Below, one piece after another: positions 17,267-25,454 of a stretch of 41,561 nucleotides of DNA. The stretch's first letter is position 1. Every line of letters starts with the position of its first letter. The stretch is taken from assembly GCA_027859055.1 (NCBI GenBank), contig JAQIBO010000280.1, positions 1-41,561 of the forward strand. Reading direction: 5' to 3'. The notes beneath the pieces are model-generated. The model was given only the letters and a program-made list of their open reading frames with translations. It had not been told where the DNA came from and searched no databases. Made by a program: the position numbers and the translations under genes. The DNA comes from Spirochaeta sp. GTDB lineage: Bacteria > Spirochaetota > Spirochaetia > DSM-27196 > Alkalispirochaetaceae.

Positions 17267-17333
17267 ATTACCCTCAGCTTATCCACATTTTATCCACATG
17301 TAGTTTGTTATCTCCCAGTTATGACAGCCGAGA

Positions 17334-17342
17334 ATCATAGCA
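17334..17342 (-). promoter_or_regulatory. Candidate dnaA promoter (extended -10)
   Basis: On the minus strand TGC-TATGAT (17342-17334) is an extended -10 element; the -35 position (CTGGAA) is weak. Transcription would begin near 17327, so the two perfect DnaA boxes at 17279-17298 would lie in the leader just before dnaA. Confidence 0.45.
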
Positions 17343-17404
17343 TAGCTTGTCCGCTTTTCCAGCTAGAAAACATGGAAAAATTCTTCGAATTTCCCGATAT
17401 ACCG

Positions 17405-17416
17405 CCGGTTAACCGG
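17405..17416. repeat. 12-base palindrome CCGGTTAACCGG in oriC
   Basis: This perfect palindrome lies between the two DnaA-box groups upstream of dnaA. It matches the core of the palindrome at 15804-15817 on the other side of dnaA (C/G arms around GTTAAC). Confidence 0.65.
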
Positions 17417-17623
17417 GTTCGGTTGAAATGGGGACATCAGTGTCCACAGTATCCACATGGTGTAAGTTCTGTTTATAGATAGGTTTGAGGATCCTACAGG
17501 AAAGTTATCCCCATAATATCCACACGATATCCACCAAAAAAGAACCGTTTTGTCGGAACGGGTGTGGCAGTTTACGAAGACCGGGTAATTCCTTATAATA
17601 TGGCAACTTCGCGAAGGAAAAAA

Positions 17624-19543
17624 ATGTCCGAAAACTATTCAGCAGAAAACATCCAGATCCTTACCGGACTGGAACCGGTCCGGAAACGCCCGGGTATGTA
17701 CATCGGCAGCACCGGAACCGATGGTTTGCATCACCTCGTGTATGAGGTGGTGGATAACAGTATTGATGAGGCGCTTGCCGGCCACTGTTCAACGATCTCC
17801 GTATCGATCGGGAAAAACAACACGATAACCGTCGTTGACGACGGCCGTGGTATTCCCATCGATATACACACTGGAGAAAACCTGAGCGCCCTTGAGGTGG
17901 TGATGACCCGCCTGCACGCCGGAGGCAAGTTCGACAAGGACTCGTACAAAGTATCCGGCGGTTTGCACGGCGTCGGTATCTCTGTGGTAAACGCCTTGTC
18001 GGAATGGTGTGAGGTTCGCGTCTACCGGAACCGAAAGATCTACTTCCAGCGGTACCATCGCGGCGCCGCGCAGGAACCGGTCAAAATCCTCGGCGATACT
18101 GAACTGACGGGAACGCAAGTTGTCTTCCGTCCGGACGACGAGATCTTTGAGTCGGTAACGTTCAGCTTTGATGTGTTGTCGCATCGCCTGCGGGAGCTGG
18201 CGTTTCTCAACAAGGGCGTCCGCATTACGATTGAGGATCTTCGGCTTCCCCAGGCCAAACGGCATGATTTCAAGTTTGACGGCGGTGTTCGGGAGTTTGT
18301 TCAGTACCTCAACAAAAACAAGAACACGATTCAGGACGAACCGATCTATCTTGAGGCGCGTCGGGACGACGTGGAGATGGAGATCGCAATCGAGTACAAC
18401 GACGGGTTCAACGAGATCGTCTTCTCCTTTGTGAACAATATCAACACCCGCGAGGGTGGAACCCATATGAGCGGGTTTCGGGGCGCGCTGACGCGCACGT
18501 TCAACGACTATCTGAAACGCAGCAAGCACGCCAAGAAGATGGACGAAAGCCTGAGCGGTGACGACGTCCGTGAGGGCCTCACCGCGGTGATATCCGTTAA
18601 GGTGATGGATCCGCAGTTTGAAGGACAGACAAAAGCGAAACTCGGCAACAGTGAAGTGCGCGGAATCGTGGAAAGCCAGGTCAACGAAAGCCTGAGCCAC
18701 TTTTTCGATGAAAACCCGAAAGTGGTAGAGGCGATTCTCGAAAAGACGGTGTTAGCTGCCAAAGCTCGGCAGGCTGCCCGGCGCGCCCGCGATCTCACCC
18801 GACGCAAGAGCTTTCTTGAAAGCACCGGACTGCCCGGAAAACTGGCGGACTGCAGTGAGCGTGATCCCGCAAAGGTTGAGGTCTACATCGTTGAGGGTGA
18901 CTCCGCCGGAGGAAGCGCCAAACAGGGGCGAGACCGGGAGTTCCAGGCGATCCTGCCGTTGTGGGGCAAGATGCTCAACGTCGAGAAAACGCGGATCGAC
19001 AAGGTGTTGGGCAACGACAAGCTGCAGCCGGTGATCACCACCCTCGGTGCCGGCGTGGGTGCGGACTTTGACCTGTCCAAACTGCGGTACCACAAAGTGA
19101 TCATTATGGCGGACGCCGATGTGGACGGGTCGCATATACGAACGCTGCTGCTGACGTTCTTTTTCCGGTATATGCCGGCGATGGTGGAGGCGGGCAACGT
19201 CTTTATCGCGATGCCGCCGCTGTACAAGATCACCTCCGGAAAAGAGCAGCACTACGCCTATAACGACGCCGAACGAGCGCGGATCGTGGCAGAGATAACG
19301 GATCGCAAAGGCGTCACCGAGGGCAAATTGGGCATTCAACGTTACAAGGGGCTGGGAGAGATGAACCCGGAGCAACTGTGGGAAACCACGATGAACCCCG
19401 CCACCCGGAAAATGATGCAAGTCCGCAGCGAGGACGCCGTAGAGGCCGATGAGGTGTTCACCACGCTGATGGGGGAAAACGTCGCCCCGCGTCGAGAGTT
19501 TATCGAGCAGAACGCCCTGGCGGTCAGTAATCTCGATGTCTGA
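17624..19543 (+). CDS. gyrB: DNA gyrase subunit B
   Basis: This 639-residue subunit supplies the gyrase ATPase. It has the GHKL motifs (VVDDGRGIPIDIH; GGLHGVGISVVNALSEW), the TOPRIM motifs EGDSAGGSAKQGRDR and MADADVDGSHIRTLL, and the C-terminal IQRYKGLGEMNPEQLWETTM. The length is that of the short GyrB form without the proteobacterial insert. I chose the ATG at 17624 (MSENYSAENIQ) for its GAAGG ribosome binding site; an in-frame GTG at 17564 lies inside origin DNA. gyrA follows after 17 bases. Confidence 0.97.
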   Translation: MSENYSAENIQILTGLEPVRKRPGMYIGSTGTDGLHHLVYEVVDNSIDEALAGHCSTISVSIGKNNTITVVDDGRGIPIDIHTGENLSALEVVMTRLHAGGKFDKDSYKVSGGLHGVGISVVNALSEWCEVRVYRNRKIYFQRYHRGAAQEPVKILGDTELTGTQVVFRPDDEIFESVTFSFDVLSHRLRELAFLNKGVRITIEDLRLPQAKRHDFKFDGGVREFVQYLNKNKNTIQDEPIYLEARRDDVEMEIAIEYNDGFNEIVFSFVNNINTREGGTHMSGFRGALTRTFNDYLKRSKHAKKMDESLSGDDVREGLTAVISVKVMDPQFEGQTKAKLGNSEVRGIVESQVNESLSHFFDENPKVVEAILEKTVLAAKARQAARRARDLTRRKSFLESTGLPGKLADCSERDPAKVEVYIVEGDSAGGSAKQGRDREFQAILPLWGKMLNVEKTRIDKVLGNDKLQPVITTLGAGVGADFDLSKLRYHKVIIMADADVDGSHIRTLLLTFFFRYMPAMVEAGNVFIAMPPLYKITSGKEQHYAYNDAERARIVAEITDRKGVTEGKLGIQRYKGLGEMNPEQLWETTMNPATRKMMQVRSEDAVEADEVFTTLMGENVAPRREFIEQNALAVSNLDV

Positions 19544-19560
19544 GAAAACAGGAGAACCCA

Positions 19561-22092
19561 GTGTCTGACCGTCAGAATATGGATCGTATTATACCCGTTG
19601 CGATCGAAGATGAAGTAAAAGAAAGTTACCTGAACTACGCGATGTCCGTTATCGTCAGCCGGGCGTTGCCGGATGTCCGCGACGGGTTGAAACCGGTTCA
19701 CCGACGGATTCTGTACGGAATGAACGGCCTGGGGCTTCGCTCCGATCGCCCCTATAAGAAGGCGGCACGTATCGTTGGAGACGTCCTGGGTAAGTACCAC
19801 CCCCATGGTGATCAGAGCGTCTATGATGCGCTTGTCCGGCTTGCTCAGGAGTTCTCCATGCGCTACCCCGTCGTGGACGGGCAGGGGAACTTCGGCTCGG
19901 TAGACGGTGATCCCCCCGCGGCGATGCGTTATACCGAAGCGCGCATGGGGCGGGTTGCCGAAGAGATGCTCCGGGACATCAACAAGGAAACGGTTGATTT
20001 CGGACCCAACTACGACGACTCCGACGAGGAGCCGCTGGTACTCCCCGCCGCGTTTCCCTATCTGCTGGCCAATGGAGCGTCTGGAATCGCCGTTGGTATG
20101 GCGACCAATATCCCCCCGCACAATTTACGCGAGATCGCCGACGGTGTGGCGGCGATGCTTGACAACGACGAGATCACCAACGACGAGCTGAACGCGTACA
20201 TAAAGGGTCCCGATTTTCCCACCGGCGGAACGATCTACGGAACCCGGGGAATCCGCAACGCCTACCGCACCGGTAAGGGACGGATCCCGGTTCGCGCGCG
20301 CTTCGTCATTGAGGAAAACAAACGGGGCCGCGAGGTTATCGTCGTCCACGAGATTCCGTATATGGTCAACAAGGCCACGTTGATAACCCGGATCGCCGAC
20401 CTCGTTCACGACCGGAAGATCGACGGAATTGCGGATCTTCGCGACGAATCGGACCGCAACGGAATGCGAATTGTGATCGAGCTGAAACGGGATACCAACG
20501 TCAAGGTGATCCTGAACCAGCTGTTCACGCACACGCAGATGCAGGTCAATTTCAACGTCAATACCCTGGCGCTTGTGGATGGGCGCCCGCGGGTACTGAC
20601 GCTGCAGGACATCGTCCGGGCGTTTATCGAACATCGCCACGACGTGGTGACTCGTCGGACCCAATTCGATCTTCGGAAGGCTGAGGAGCGGGAACACATC
20701 CTCATCGGTCTCAAGATCGCCCTGGACAACATCGATGAGGTGATTCGAATCATCCGGGAATCCGCCGATGTCGAGACCGCTCGCAACGGGCTGATGAGCA
20801 CGTTTGAACTGTCGGAACGGCAGGCGCAGGCGATCCTCGATATGCGCCTCCAGAAACTCACCAGTCTGGAAACAAAAAAGATCGTCGATGAACTCGAAGA
20901 GGTCAGGGCGCTCATTCGGGAGCTCCGGGAACTCCTGGGAAGCGAGGAAAAACTCCGGGCTCTGATTAAACGCGAAACCTATGAGGTCGCCGAAAAATAC
21001 GGTGATGAACGGCGGACCAATATCGAGTACAGCGAGATTGAGGCGATCGATATTGAAGACCTGATTCAACGCGAAGATATGGTTGTGCTGGTCAGTCACC
21101 GTGGGTACATCAAACGGCTGCCGTACAGCTCGTACCGACCGCAGGGCCGGGGAGGGCGTGGCCTCAACTCGTCGAGTAATCTCCGGGACGACGACTTCAT
21201 CGAGCATATTTTCATCGGCTCGACCCACGACCACGTTCTGTTTTTCACCAGCGCCGGTAAAGCGTACTACCTGAAGGTCCACGAAATTCCGGAAGCGTCG
21301 CGGCAGGCGAAGGGTACCCACATCAAGAGCCTGCTTGAAATCGCCGCGGACGAAGATATCGCCTCGGTGGTACCGATGAAGGATTTTGACCCGGAGGTCA
21401 ATCTCTTCTTCGCGACCGCGCAGGGGCAGGTGGTGAAGATCCGCAGCAGCGCTTTTGTCAACGCGCGCCGCCGTGGAATCCGGGCGATCCAGCTTGTTGA
21501 TGGAGATCGGCTGGTGACGGTTCTTTTCACCTCCGGAGATGACAATCTCCTTCTGGTCAGTCGCCACGGCCAGGGTCTGCGGTTGCACGAGGAACATATC
21601 CGGACGATGGGGCGAAATACCCGCGGGATGCGCGGTCTGAAGCTCAAAAGCGGTGACGAGATCGCGGGAGCGTGTCCCGCACCGGACGACGGATACGTAC
21701 TCCTGATTACTGAATACGGTTCGGGAAAACGAACCTCTTTCGCGGAATTCACGTTGCACGGCCGCGGTGGGCAGGGGATGCGCGCTTTTTCCGTGACGGA
21801 ACCGCATGAAGAGGGCGGGGGAACCGGTGAAGTGGTTGCGGTTATCCCTGTTGTGGAGGGCGACGATTTTATGGCGGTTTCCGCGCAAGGCGTGACGATC
21901 CGGTTGCGGGCGGAAGACGTCTCCATTCAGGGACGGAGCGCGCGCGGCGTATCGGTTATGAACGTTGAGCGTCCCGATTACGTGGTTGGTGTGGCAAAGC
22001 TTGATGCGGCCGACCGTGATGCGGATGACGAACAGCCGGACGAACAGCCGAACGAAACTGCGGTCGAAACCGACGCGCCCGCGGACGAGTGA
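19561..22092 (+). CDS. gyrA: DNA gyrase subunit A
   Basis: This 843-residue subunit cuts and rejoins DNA through Tyr124 (AMRYTEARM). The GyrA box QGRGGRG (in SYRPQGRGGRGLN) marks it as gyrase rather than topoisomerase IV. The C-terminal beta-pinwheel follows, with a strongly acidic tail (about the last 30 residues) that may tune supercoiling. The residue matching quinolone-site Ser83 of E. coli is glutamine (Gln85 in HPHGDQSVYD), while the position matching Asp87 is kept. The start is GTG with AGGAG upstream. Confidence 0.97.
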   Translation: MSDRQNMDRIIPVAIEDEVKESYLNYAMSVIVSRALPDVRDGLKPVHRRILYGMNGLGLRSDRPYKKAARIVGDVLGKYHPHGDQSVYDALVRLAQEFSMRYPVVDGQGNFGSVDGDPPAAMRYTEARMGRVAEEMLRDINKETVDFGPNYDDSDEEPLVLPAAFPYLLANGASGIAVGMATNIPPHNLREIADGVAAMLDNDEITNDELNAYIKGPDFPTGGTIYGTRGIRNAYRTGKGRIPVRARFVIEENKRGREVIVVHEIPYMVNKATLITRIADLVHDRKIDGIADLRDESDRNGMRIVIELKRDTNVKVILNQLFTHTQMQVNFNVNTLALVDGRPRVLTLQDIVRAFIEHRHDVVTRRTQFDLRKAEEREHILIGLKIALDNIDEVIRIIRESADVETARNGLMSTFELSERQAQAILDMRLQKLTSLETKKIVDELEEVRALIRELRELLGSEEKLRALIKRETYEVAEKYGDERRTNIEYSEIEAIDIEDLIQREDMVVLVSHRGYIKRLPYSSYRPQGRGGRGLNSSSNLRDDDFIEHIFIGSTHDHVLFFTSAGKAYYLKVHEIPEASRQAKGTHIKSLLEIAADEDIASVVPMKDFDPEVNLFFATAQGQVVKIRSSAFVNARRRGIRAIQLVDGDRLVTVLFTSGDDNLLLVSRHGQGLRLHEEHIRTMGRNTRGMRGLKLKSGDEIAGACPAPDDGYVLLITEYGSGKRTSFAEFTLHGRGGQGMRAFSVTEPHEEGGGTGEVVAVIPVVEGDDFMAVSAQGVTIRLRAEDVSIQGRSARGVSVMNVERPDYVVGVAKLDAADRDADDEQPDEQPNETAVETDAPADE

Positions 22093-22101
22093 CAGACGAG
22101 G

Positions 22102-22710
22102 ATGAAACAGCCGGAAAAACCGGCACGGTTTGAGATTGAAGTAAAACGGTCACGCTTCATCGCTGAGATTGACGCGTGTACCGACCGTGAGACTGCGGAG
22201 GGAGTGATCGGCCGAAAACGGCTGGACCATCCCGACGCGGCTCATGTGGTCTACGCCTTCTCCATTGGAGACACAAATAATCGGCAATTTGGAATGAGCG
22301 ACGACGGCGAGCCGAAGGGCACGGCGGGCCGGCCGGCTCTCGAGGTTCTCAAAGGGAGCGGTGTCACCGACTGTGTCCTGACAATTGTGCGCTATTTCGG
22401 TGGGACCAAACTCGGAACAGGTGGACTGGTACACGCCTACGGGGACGCGGCAAAAGGGTGCTTCGCCGCTCTTACGACGAAAGAGAAGCGGGATCTGGTC
22501 ACCATTTCGCTGACAGTTCCGTATCCACTCCATGAAACTGTTCGGTCGGTTCTTGAAGCGAACGGGGTAAATATCTGCGAGGAAACGTTCACGGAATCGG
22601 TGGCGATCGCCGGGTGGGCGGATCGGGATCGGCTTTCAGCGATTCAAAAACAGATCTACGATGTTTCACGTGGAACAATTGATATCATCAGTGAAGACGA
22701 TTCGATGTGA
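22102..22710 (+). CDS. yigZ: YigZ/IMPACT family protein
   Basis: This 202-residue protein belongs to the UPF0029/IMPACT family: SRFIAEI near the N-terminus, SDDGEPKGTAGRP (about residues 72-84), and VRYFGGTKLGTGGL (about 97-110), followed by a ferredoxin-like C-terminal domain. Family function in bacteria is poorly known; the eukaryotic relative regulates the Gcn2 kinase. It follows gyrA by 9 bases and is probably co-transcribed. Its last codons contain a parS-like site. Confidence 0.85.
   Translation: MKQPEKPARFEIEVKRSRFIAEIDACTDRETAEGVIGRKRLDHPDAAHVVYAFSIGDTNNRQFGMSDDGEPKGTAGRPALEVLKGSGVTDCVLTIVRYFGGTKLGTGGLVHAYGDAAKGCFAALTTKEKRDLVTISLTVPYPLHETVRSVLEANGVNICEETFTESVAIAGWADRDRLSAIQKQIYDVSRGTIDIISEDDSM
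22662..22677. promoter_or_regulatory. parS: parS-like centromere site 1
   Basis: TGTTTCACGTGGAACA differs from the perfect 16-base parS palindrome at one position and lies inside the yigZ coding sequence, 55 bases from site 2. ParB is encoded at 27.1-28.1 kb. Confidence 0.85.
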
Positions 22711-22716
22711 CAAAGA

Positions 22717-22732
22717 TGTTTCACGTGAAACA
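22717..22732. promoter_or_regulatory. parS: parS centromere site 2 (perfect)
   Basis: TGTTTCACGTGAAACA is the exact consensus ParB-binding palindrome. It lies between the yigZ stop and the add stop, about 5 kb from the origin, where chromosomal parS sites are expected. Confidence 0.95.
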
Positions 22733-22753
22733 AAGTGGCGAACGTGCCGGCAG

Positions 22754-23818
22754 TTAGAGGTTGTTCTCGAGGCGGAATTGCTTGACCACTTTCCGGTAGG
22801 AGGACATCAGCTCCGCCTTGTCACGGTCATTCAGAAATGCACCCTCAATAGCGGTCACATTGAGAGCTACCAGATCATCAATTGACAAACCGAAATACTG
22901 GCACGCTTTCATGTAGTCATCGGTCAGGTCGGTATCCTGAATCGTAGGATCATCGGAGTTGATCGTCACCGGAATTCCCGCGCGGTACAGGCGACCCAAC
23001 GGGTGGTTATGCTCATCTACCCAGGAACCGGTCTGGTAATTCGAGGTTATGCATTGCTCCAGAACGATCTTTCTGTCTCTGAGCAACGTCTGGAGCTCCG
23101 GATCGTCGATTGAGGTCGTACCGTGACCGATTCTCGCGGCGTGTAAAAGCTTGATCGAATCCCAGATCTGGTGCGAGGGAGTAACCTCACCGGCGTGGAT
23201 CGTTGCGCCGTACAAACCCTCGTCTTTCACGGTGGTAAAAAATTCGGTGAAGTTCTCCGGGGGATACTGGGTTTCATCCCCGGCAAGATCGATACCGACG
23301 ATCTCCGGTATTTCGAGATCCCGAATCGCGTGGTACAGATCGATCATCTCGTACTGATCCTGTTTACCGCGATTAAAGGTGATCAGATACCGAATACGAA
23401 GTCCGATAGCAGCAGCAGCGGTGTTTGCGGCCTTAATTACCAGACGGGTAATTTCCATCCGGTCAAAGTCGTTATGGAGCGCGAAATGCTCCGGGGAGAA
23501 GCGGAGTTCGATATAGAACAGGCCGTCATCGGCAAACCCGAGAACCGAATCGTGAACGATGTCCCAGACATCCTGGTGAGAACGGTACCAGTTGTTTTTG
23601 AACTTGGACAGAAACGTCAGGAAATCCGGTTCCGAATCCCGTGGAAACTGAACCGCTTTTTTGAACTCGGCCATGTCCGGGCTGTACCCGAGATCGTTCT
23701 TTTCCGCGATACGATGCAGCGTCGGGAGTGAGAACGCGCCTTCCAGGTGTCGATGGAGCTCGATCTTCGGAAAACTCTTCATGACCGTTTTGTTTGTATT
23801 AAAATCACCGTTCGCCAT
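22754..23818 (-). CDS. add: Adenosine deaminase
   Basis: This 354-residue zinc enzyme converts adenosine to inosine. Metal ligands are the two histidines of ELHRHLEGA (about residues 22-24), the His of TIHAGEV with the catalytic Glu, and the Asp of NSDDPTI; RIGHGTTS is also present. It completes the route from SAH (AhcY) through adenosine to inosine, which DeoD can split. I chose ATG 23818 (MANGDFNTN); a GTG at 23827 is possible. The start lies 7 bases after a -10-like TAAAGT, so the mRNA may be leaderless. Confidence 0.93.
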   Translation of the reverse strand: MANGDFNTNKTVMKSFPKIELHRHLEGAFSLPTLHRIAEKNDLGYSPDMAEFKKAVQFPRDSEPDFLTFLSKFKNNWYRSHQDVWDIVHDSVLGFADDGLFYIELRFSPEHFALHNDFDRMEITRLVIKAANTAAAAIGLRIRYLITFNRGKQDQYEMIDLYHAIRDLEIPEIVGIDLAGDETQYPPENFTEFFTTVKDEGLYGATIHAGEVTPSHQIWDSIKLLHAARIGHGTTSIDDPELQTLLRDRKIVLEQCITSNYQTGSWVDEHNHPLGRLYRAGIPVTINSDDPTIQDTDLTDDYMKACQYFGLSIDDLVALNVTAIEGAFLNDRDKAELMSSYRKVVKQFRLENNL

Positions 23819-23825
23819 ATATTCC

Positions 23826-23858
23826 ACTTTACTCGATTACGGGTACTCTGCAAGTACC
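23826..23858 (-). promoter_or_regulatory. Candidate add promoter with inverted repeat
   Basis: On the minus strand TTGCAG (23853-23848) and TAAAGT (23831-23826) are 16 bases apart. The inverted repeat GGTACT-tgcag-AGTACC (23858-23842) spans the -35 box and could be an operator. Confidence 0.45.
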
Positions 23859-23923
23859 TTACACCCTTTCCACTTTGTCGGCACATAGTTTCATAATCTG
23901 AAGCTACAAAATGGTGGAAATCG

Positions 23924-24658
23924 TCAGAGAATATGGTCCAGAAAGCGACGTGTCCGCTCCTCCGCGGGTGTATCGAACACCTGATTGGGTGTTCCCACCT
24001 CGATAACTTCGCCGTTATCCATAAACACGACCTTATCAGCTGCCGCGCGGGCGAAGCCCATCTCATGGGAAACCACCAGCATCGTCATACCGTCTTTCGC
24101 CAGTTGCAGCATCACGTCGAGGACCTCCTTGATCATCTCCGGATCCAACGCACTTGTCGGTTCGTCGAAAAGCATGACCTTCGGATCCATCGCCAGGGCT
24201 CGCGCGATCGCAACCCGTTGTTGCTGTCCGCCGGAAAGCTGATTGGGATACGCGTCCTCTTTGTCACCAAGGCCGACACGCTGGAGCAGCTCACGCGCAC
24301 GTTTCGCGCTGGTAACCTTATTACTCCGTTTTACCTTCCGTGGTGCCAGGGAGATGTTCTCCAGCGCGGTGAGATGGGGAAAGAGGTTGAAGTTCTGAAA
24401 GACCATTCCCACTTCTTCACGGATCTGACGGATGTTGCCGTGCGGGTCGGTGACGCGGTCCTCGTCGATGTAAATGTCACCCTTCGTGGCGGTCTCGAGA
24501 CGGTTGACGCACCGCAGCAGCGTGCTCTTTCCGCTACCGGACGGTCCGATGACAAGGACTACCTCCCCACGGGCAACGGTCAGAGATGCGTTTTTCACCG
24601 CTTCGATCGTACCAAATCGCTTGGTCACGTTTTCTATTCTGATTCTGTCAATTGCCAC
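23924..24658 (-). CDS. Polar amino-acid ABC transporter ATP-binding protein
   Basis: This 244-residue ATPase of the GlnQ/HisP type powers the importer encoded upstream. Walker A is GPSGSGKST (about residues 37-45), the ABC signature LSGGQQQRVAIARALA (about 139-154), Walker B VMLFDEPTSALDPE (about 159-172) and the switch histidine is in VVSHEMGFAR. It overlaps the permease gene by 11 bases; the operon order is binding protein, permease, ATPase. Confidence 0.95.
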   Translation of the reverse strand: MAIDRIRIENVTKRFGTIEAVKNASLTVARGEVVLVIGPSGSGKSTLLRCVNRLETATKGDIYIDEDRVTDPHGNIRQIREEVGMVFQNFNLFPHLTALENISLAPRKVKRSNKVTSAKRARELLQRVGLGDKEDAYPNQLSGGQQQRVAIARALAMDPKVMLFDEPTSALDPEMIKEVLDVMLQLAKDGMTMLVVSHEMGFARAAADKVVFMDNGEVIEVGTPNQVFDTPAEERTRRFLDHIL

Positions 24659-25454
24659 CGTGTTCCAACCTTTCTTCCATGATCGCGACCGCCTTCGAGA
24701 AAAAGAGCGTAAAGACGAGATAGATCAACGCAACCATCGTGTACGCCTCGAAATAGTAGAACGTCGTGGAGGCGTACTCGCGACCACGGCGAAGCAGATC
24801 GCTTACCGCGACGATCGATACGAGGGAACTGTCCTTGAGCAGGGCGATAAACTCATTACCGATCGGCGGGAGAATAACGCGCATCGTCTGGGGAATGATA
24901 ACAAGACGCAGCGCCTGGCGCCGACTCATGCCGAGCGCAAGAGCAGCCTCCATCTGCCCCTTTGGAATCGACTGAATTCCCGCCCGGAAGATCTCTCCCA
25001 TGTAGGCACCGTAGCAGACCGACATCGCAAGGATCGCCGCCACCATACGGTCAAGACTGAGAAACCGACCGAGAGCGAAATAGATGTAGAACAGCTGCAC
25101 CAATAGCGGAATACCGCGAATGACCTCGACGTACACCGTTGCCAGGCGACTGACGAACGTAATTCGCGAGATTCGACCAAGTCCGGTGATAAGACCGATT
25201 ATCAGGGCGAAGAAGATAGAGATCAGCGTAACCTGAAACGTTCGCAGAATTCCGTCAGGGAGAAAAGAGATAATCTCGAGGTACGGATCAGGTGAGAGAA
25301 CAGGAAGAAGAATCACCAGGCCGACGGCGCCGAAAAAACTGATGCGCCATGCAGAAAAAATGGAGGCCTCTCCCCGGTCGGGGATCAGCGCTCCATCACT
25401 GATGGTAATCTGCGTGTTCTTCCTGGAATCAGAATCGCCGCTTACCGAAGCCAC
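24648..25454 (-). CDS. Polar amino-acid ABC transporter permease
   Basis: This 268-residue inner membrane protein has the HisMQ-type permease fold: transmembrane segments from about residue 30, and the EAA loop YMGEIFRAGIQSIPKGQMEA (about residues 150-169) that contacts the ATPase, followed by ALALGMSRRQALRLVIIPQ. The first 30 residues are polar and longer than usual. It overlaps both neighbours by 11-13 bases, so translation is coupled. Specificity is not readable; the family imports polar amino acids such as glutamine. Confidence 0.93.
   Translation of the reverse strand: MASVSGDSDSRKNTQITISDGALIPDRGEASIFSAWRISFFGAVGLVILLPVLSPDPYLEIISFLPDGILRTFQVTLISIFFALIIGLITGLGRISRITFVSRLATVYVEVIRGIPLLVQLFYIYFALGRFLSLDRMVAAILAMSVCYGAYMGEIFRAGIQSIPKGQMEAALALGMSRRQALRLVIIPQTMRVILPPIGNEFIALLKDSSLVSIVAVSDLLRRGREYASTTFYYFEAYTMVALIYLVFTLFFSKAVAIMEERLEHGGN

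Larger units (their letters stand above)
17279..17535. other. oriC: DnaA-box cluster of oriC between dnaA and gyrB
   Basis: This gap of about 350 bases holds boxes all in the same direction: perfect TTATCCACA at 17279-17287 and 17290-17298, GTATCCACA at 17449-17457, TTATCCCCA at 17505-17513 and ATATCCACA at 17516-17524; weaker GTGTCCACA (17439-17447) and ATATCCACC (17527-17535) add to it. Together with the unwinding site on the other side of dnaA this makes a bipartite origin, as in Bacillus and Helicobacter. The divergent transcription of dnaA and gyrB agrees with bidirectional replication from here. Confidence 0.85.

Noticed and set aside
20125..21888. A 587-codon open frame on the minus strand
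   Set aside because: Antisense to gyrA, which is complete and conserved.
23819..23923. Possible purine riboswitch before add
   Set aside because: No conserved three-way junction sequences; the gap is short and better explained by a promoter with an inverted repeat.
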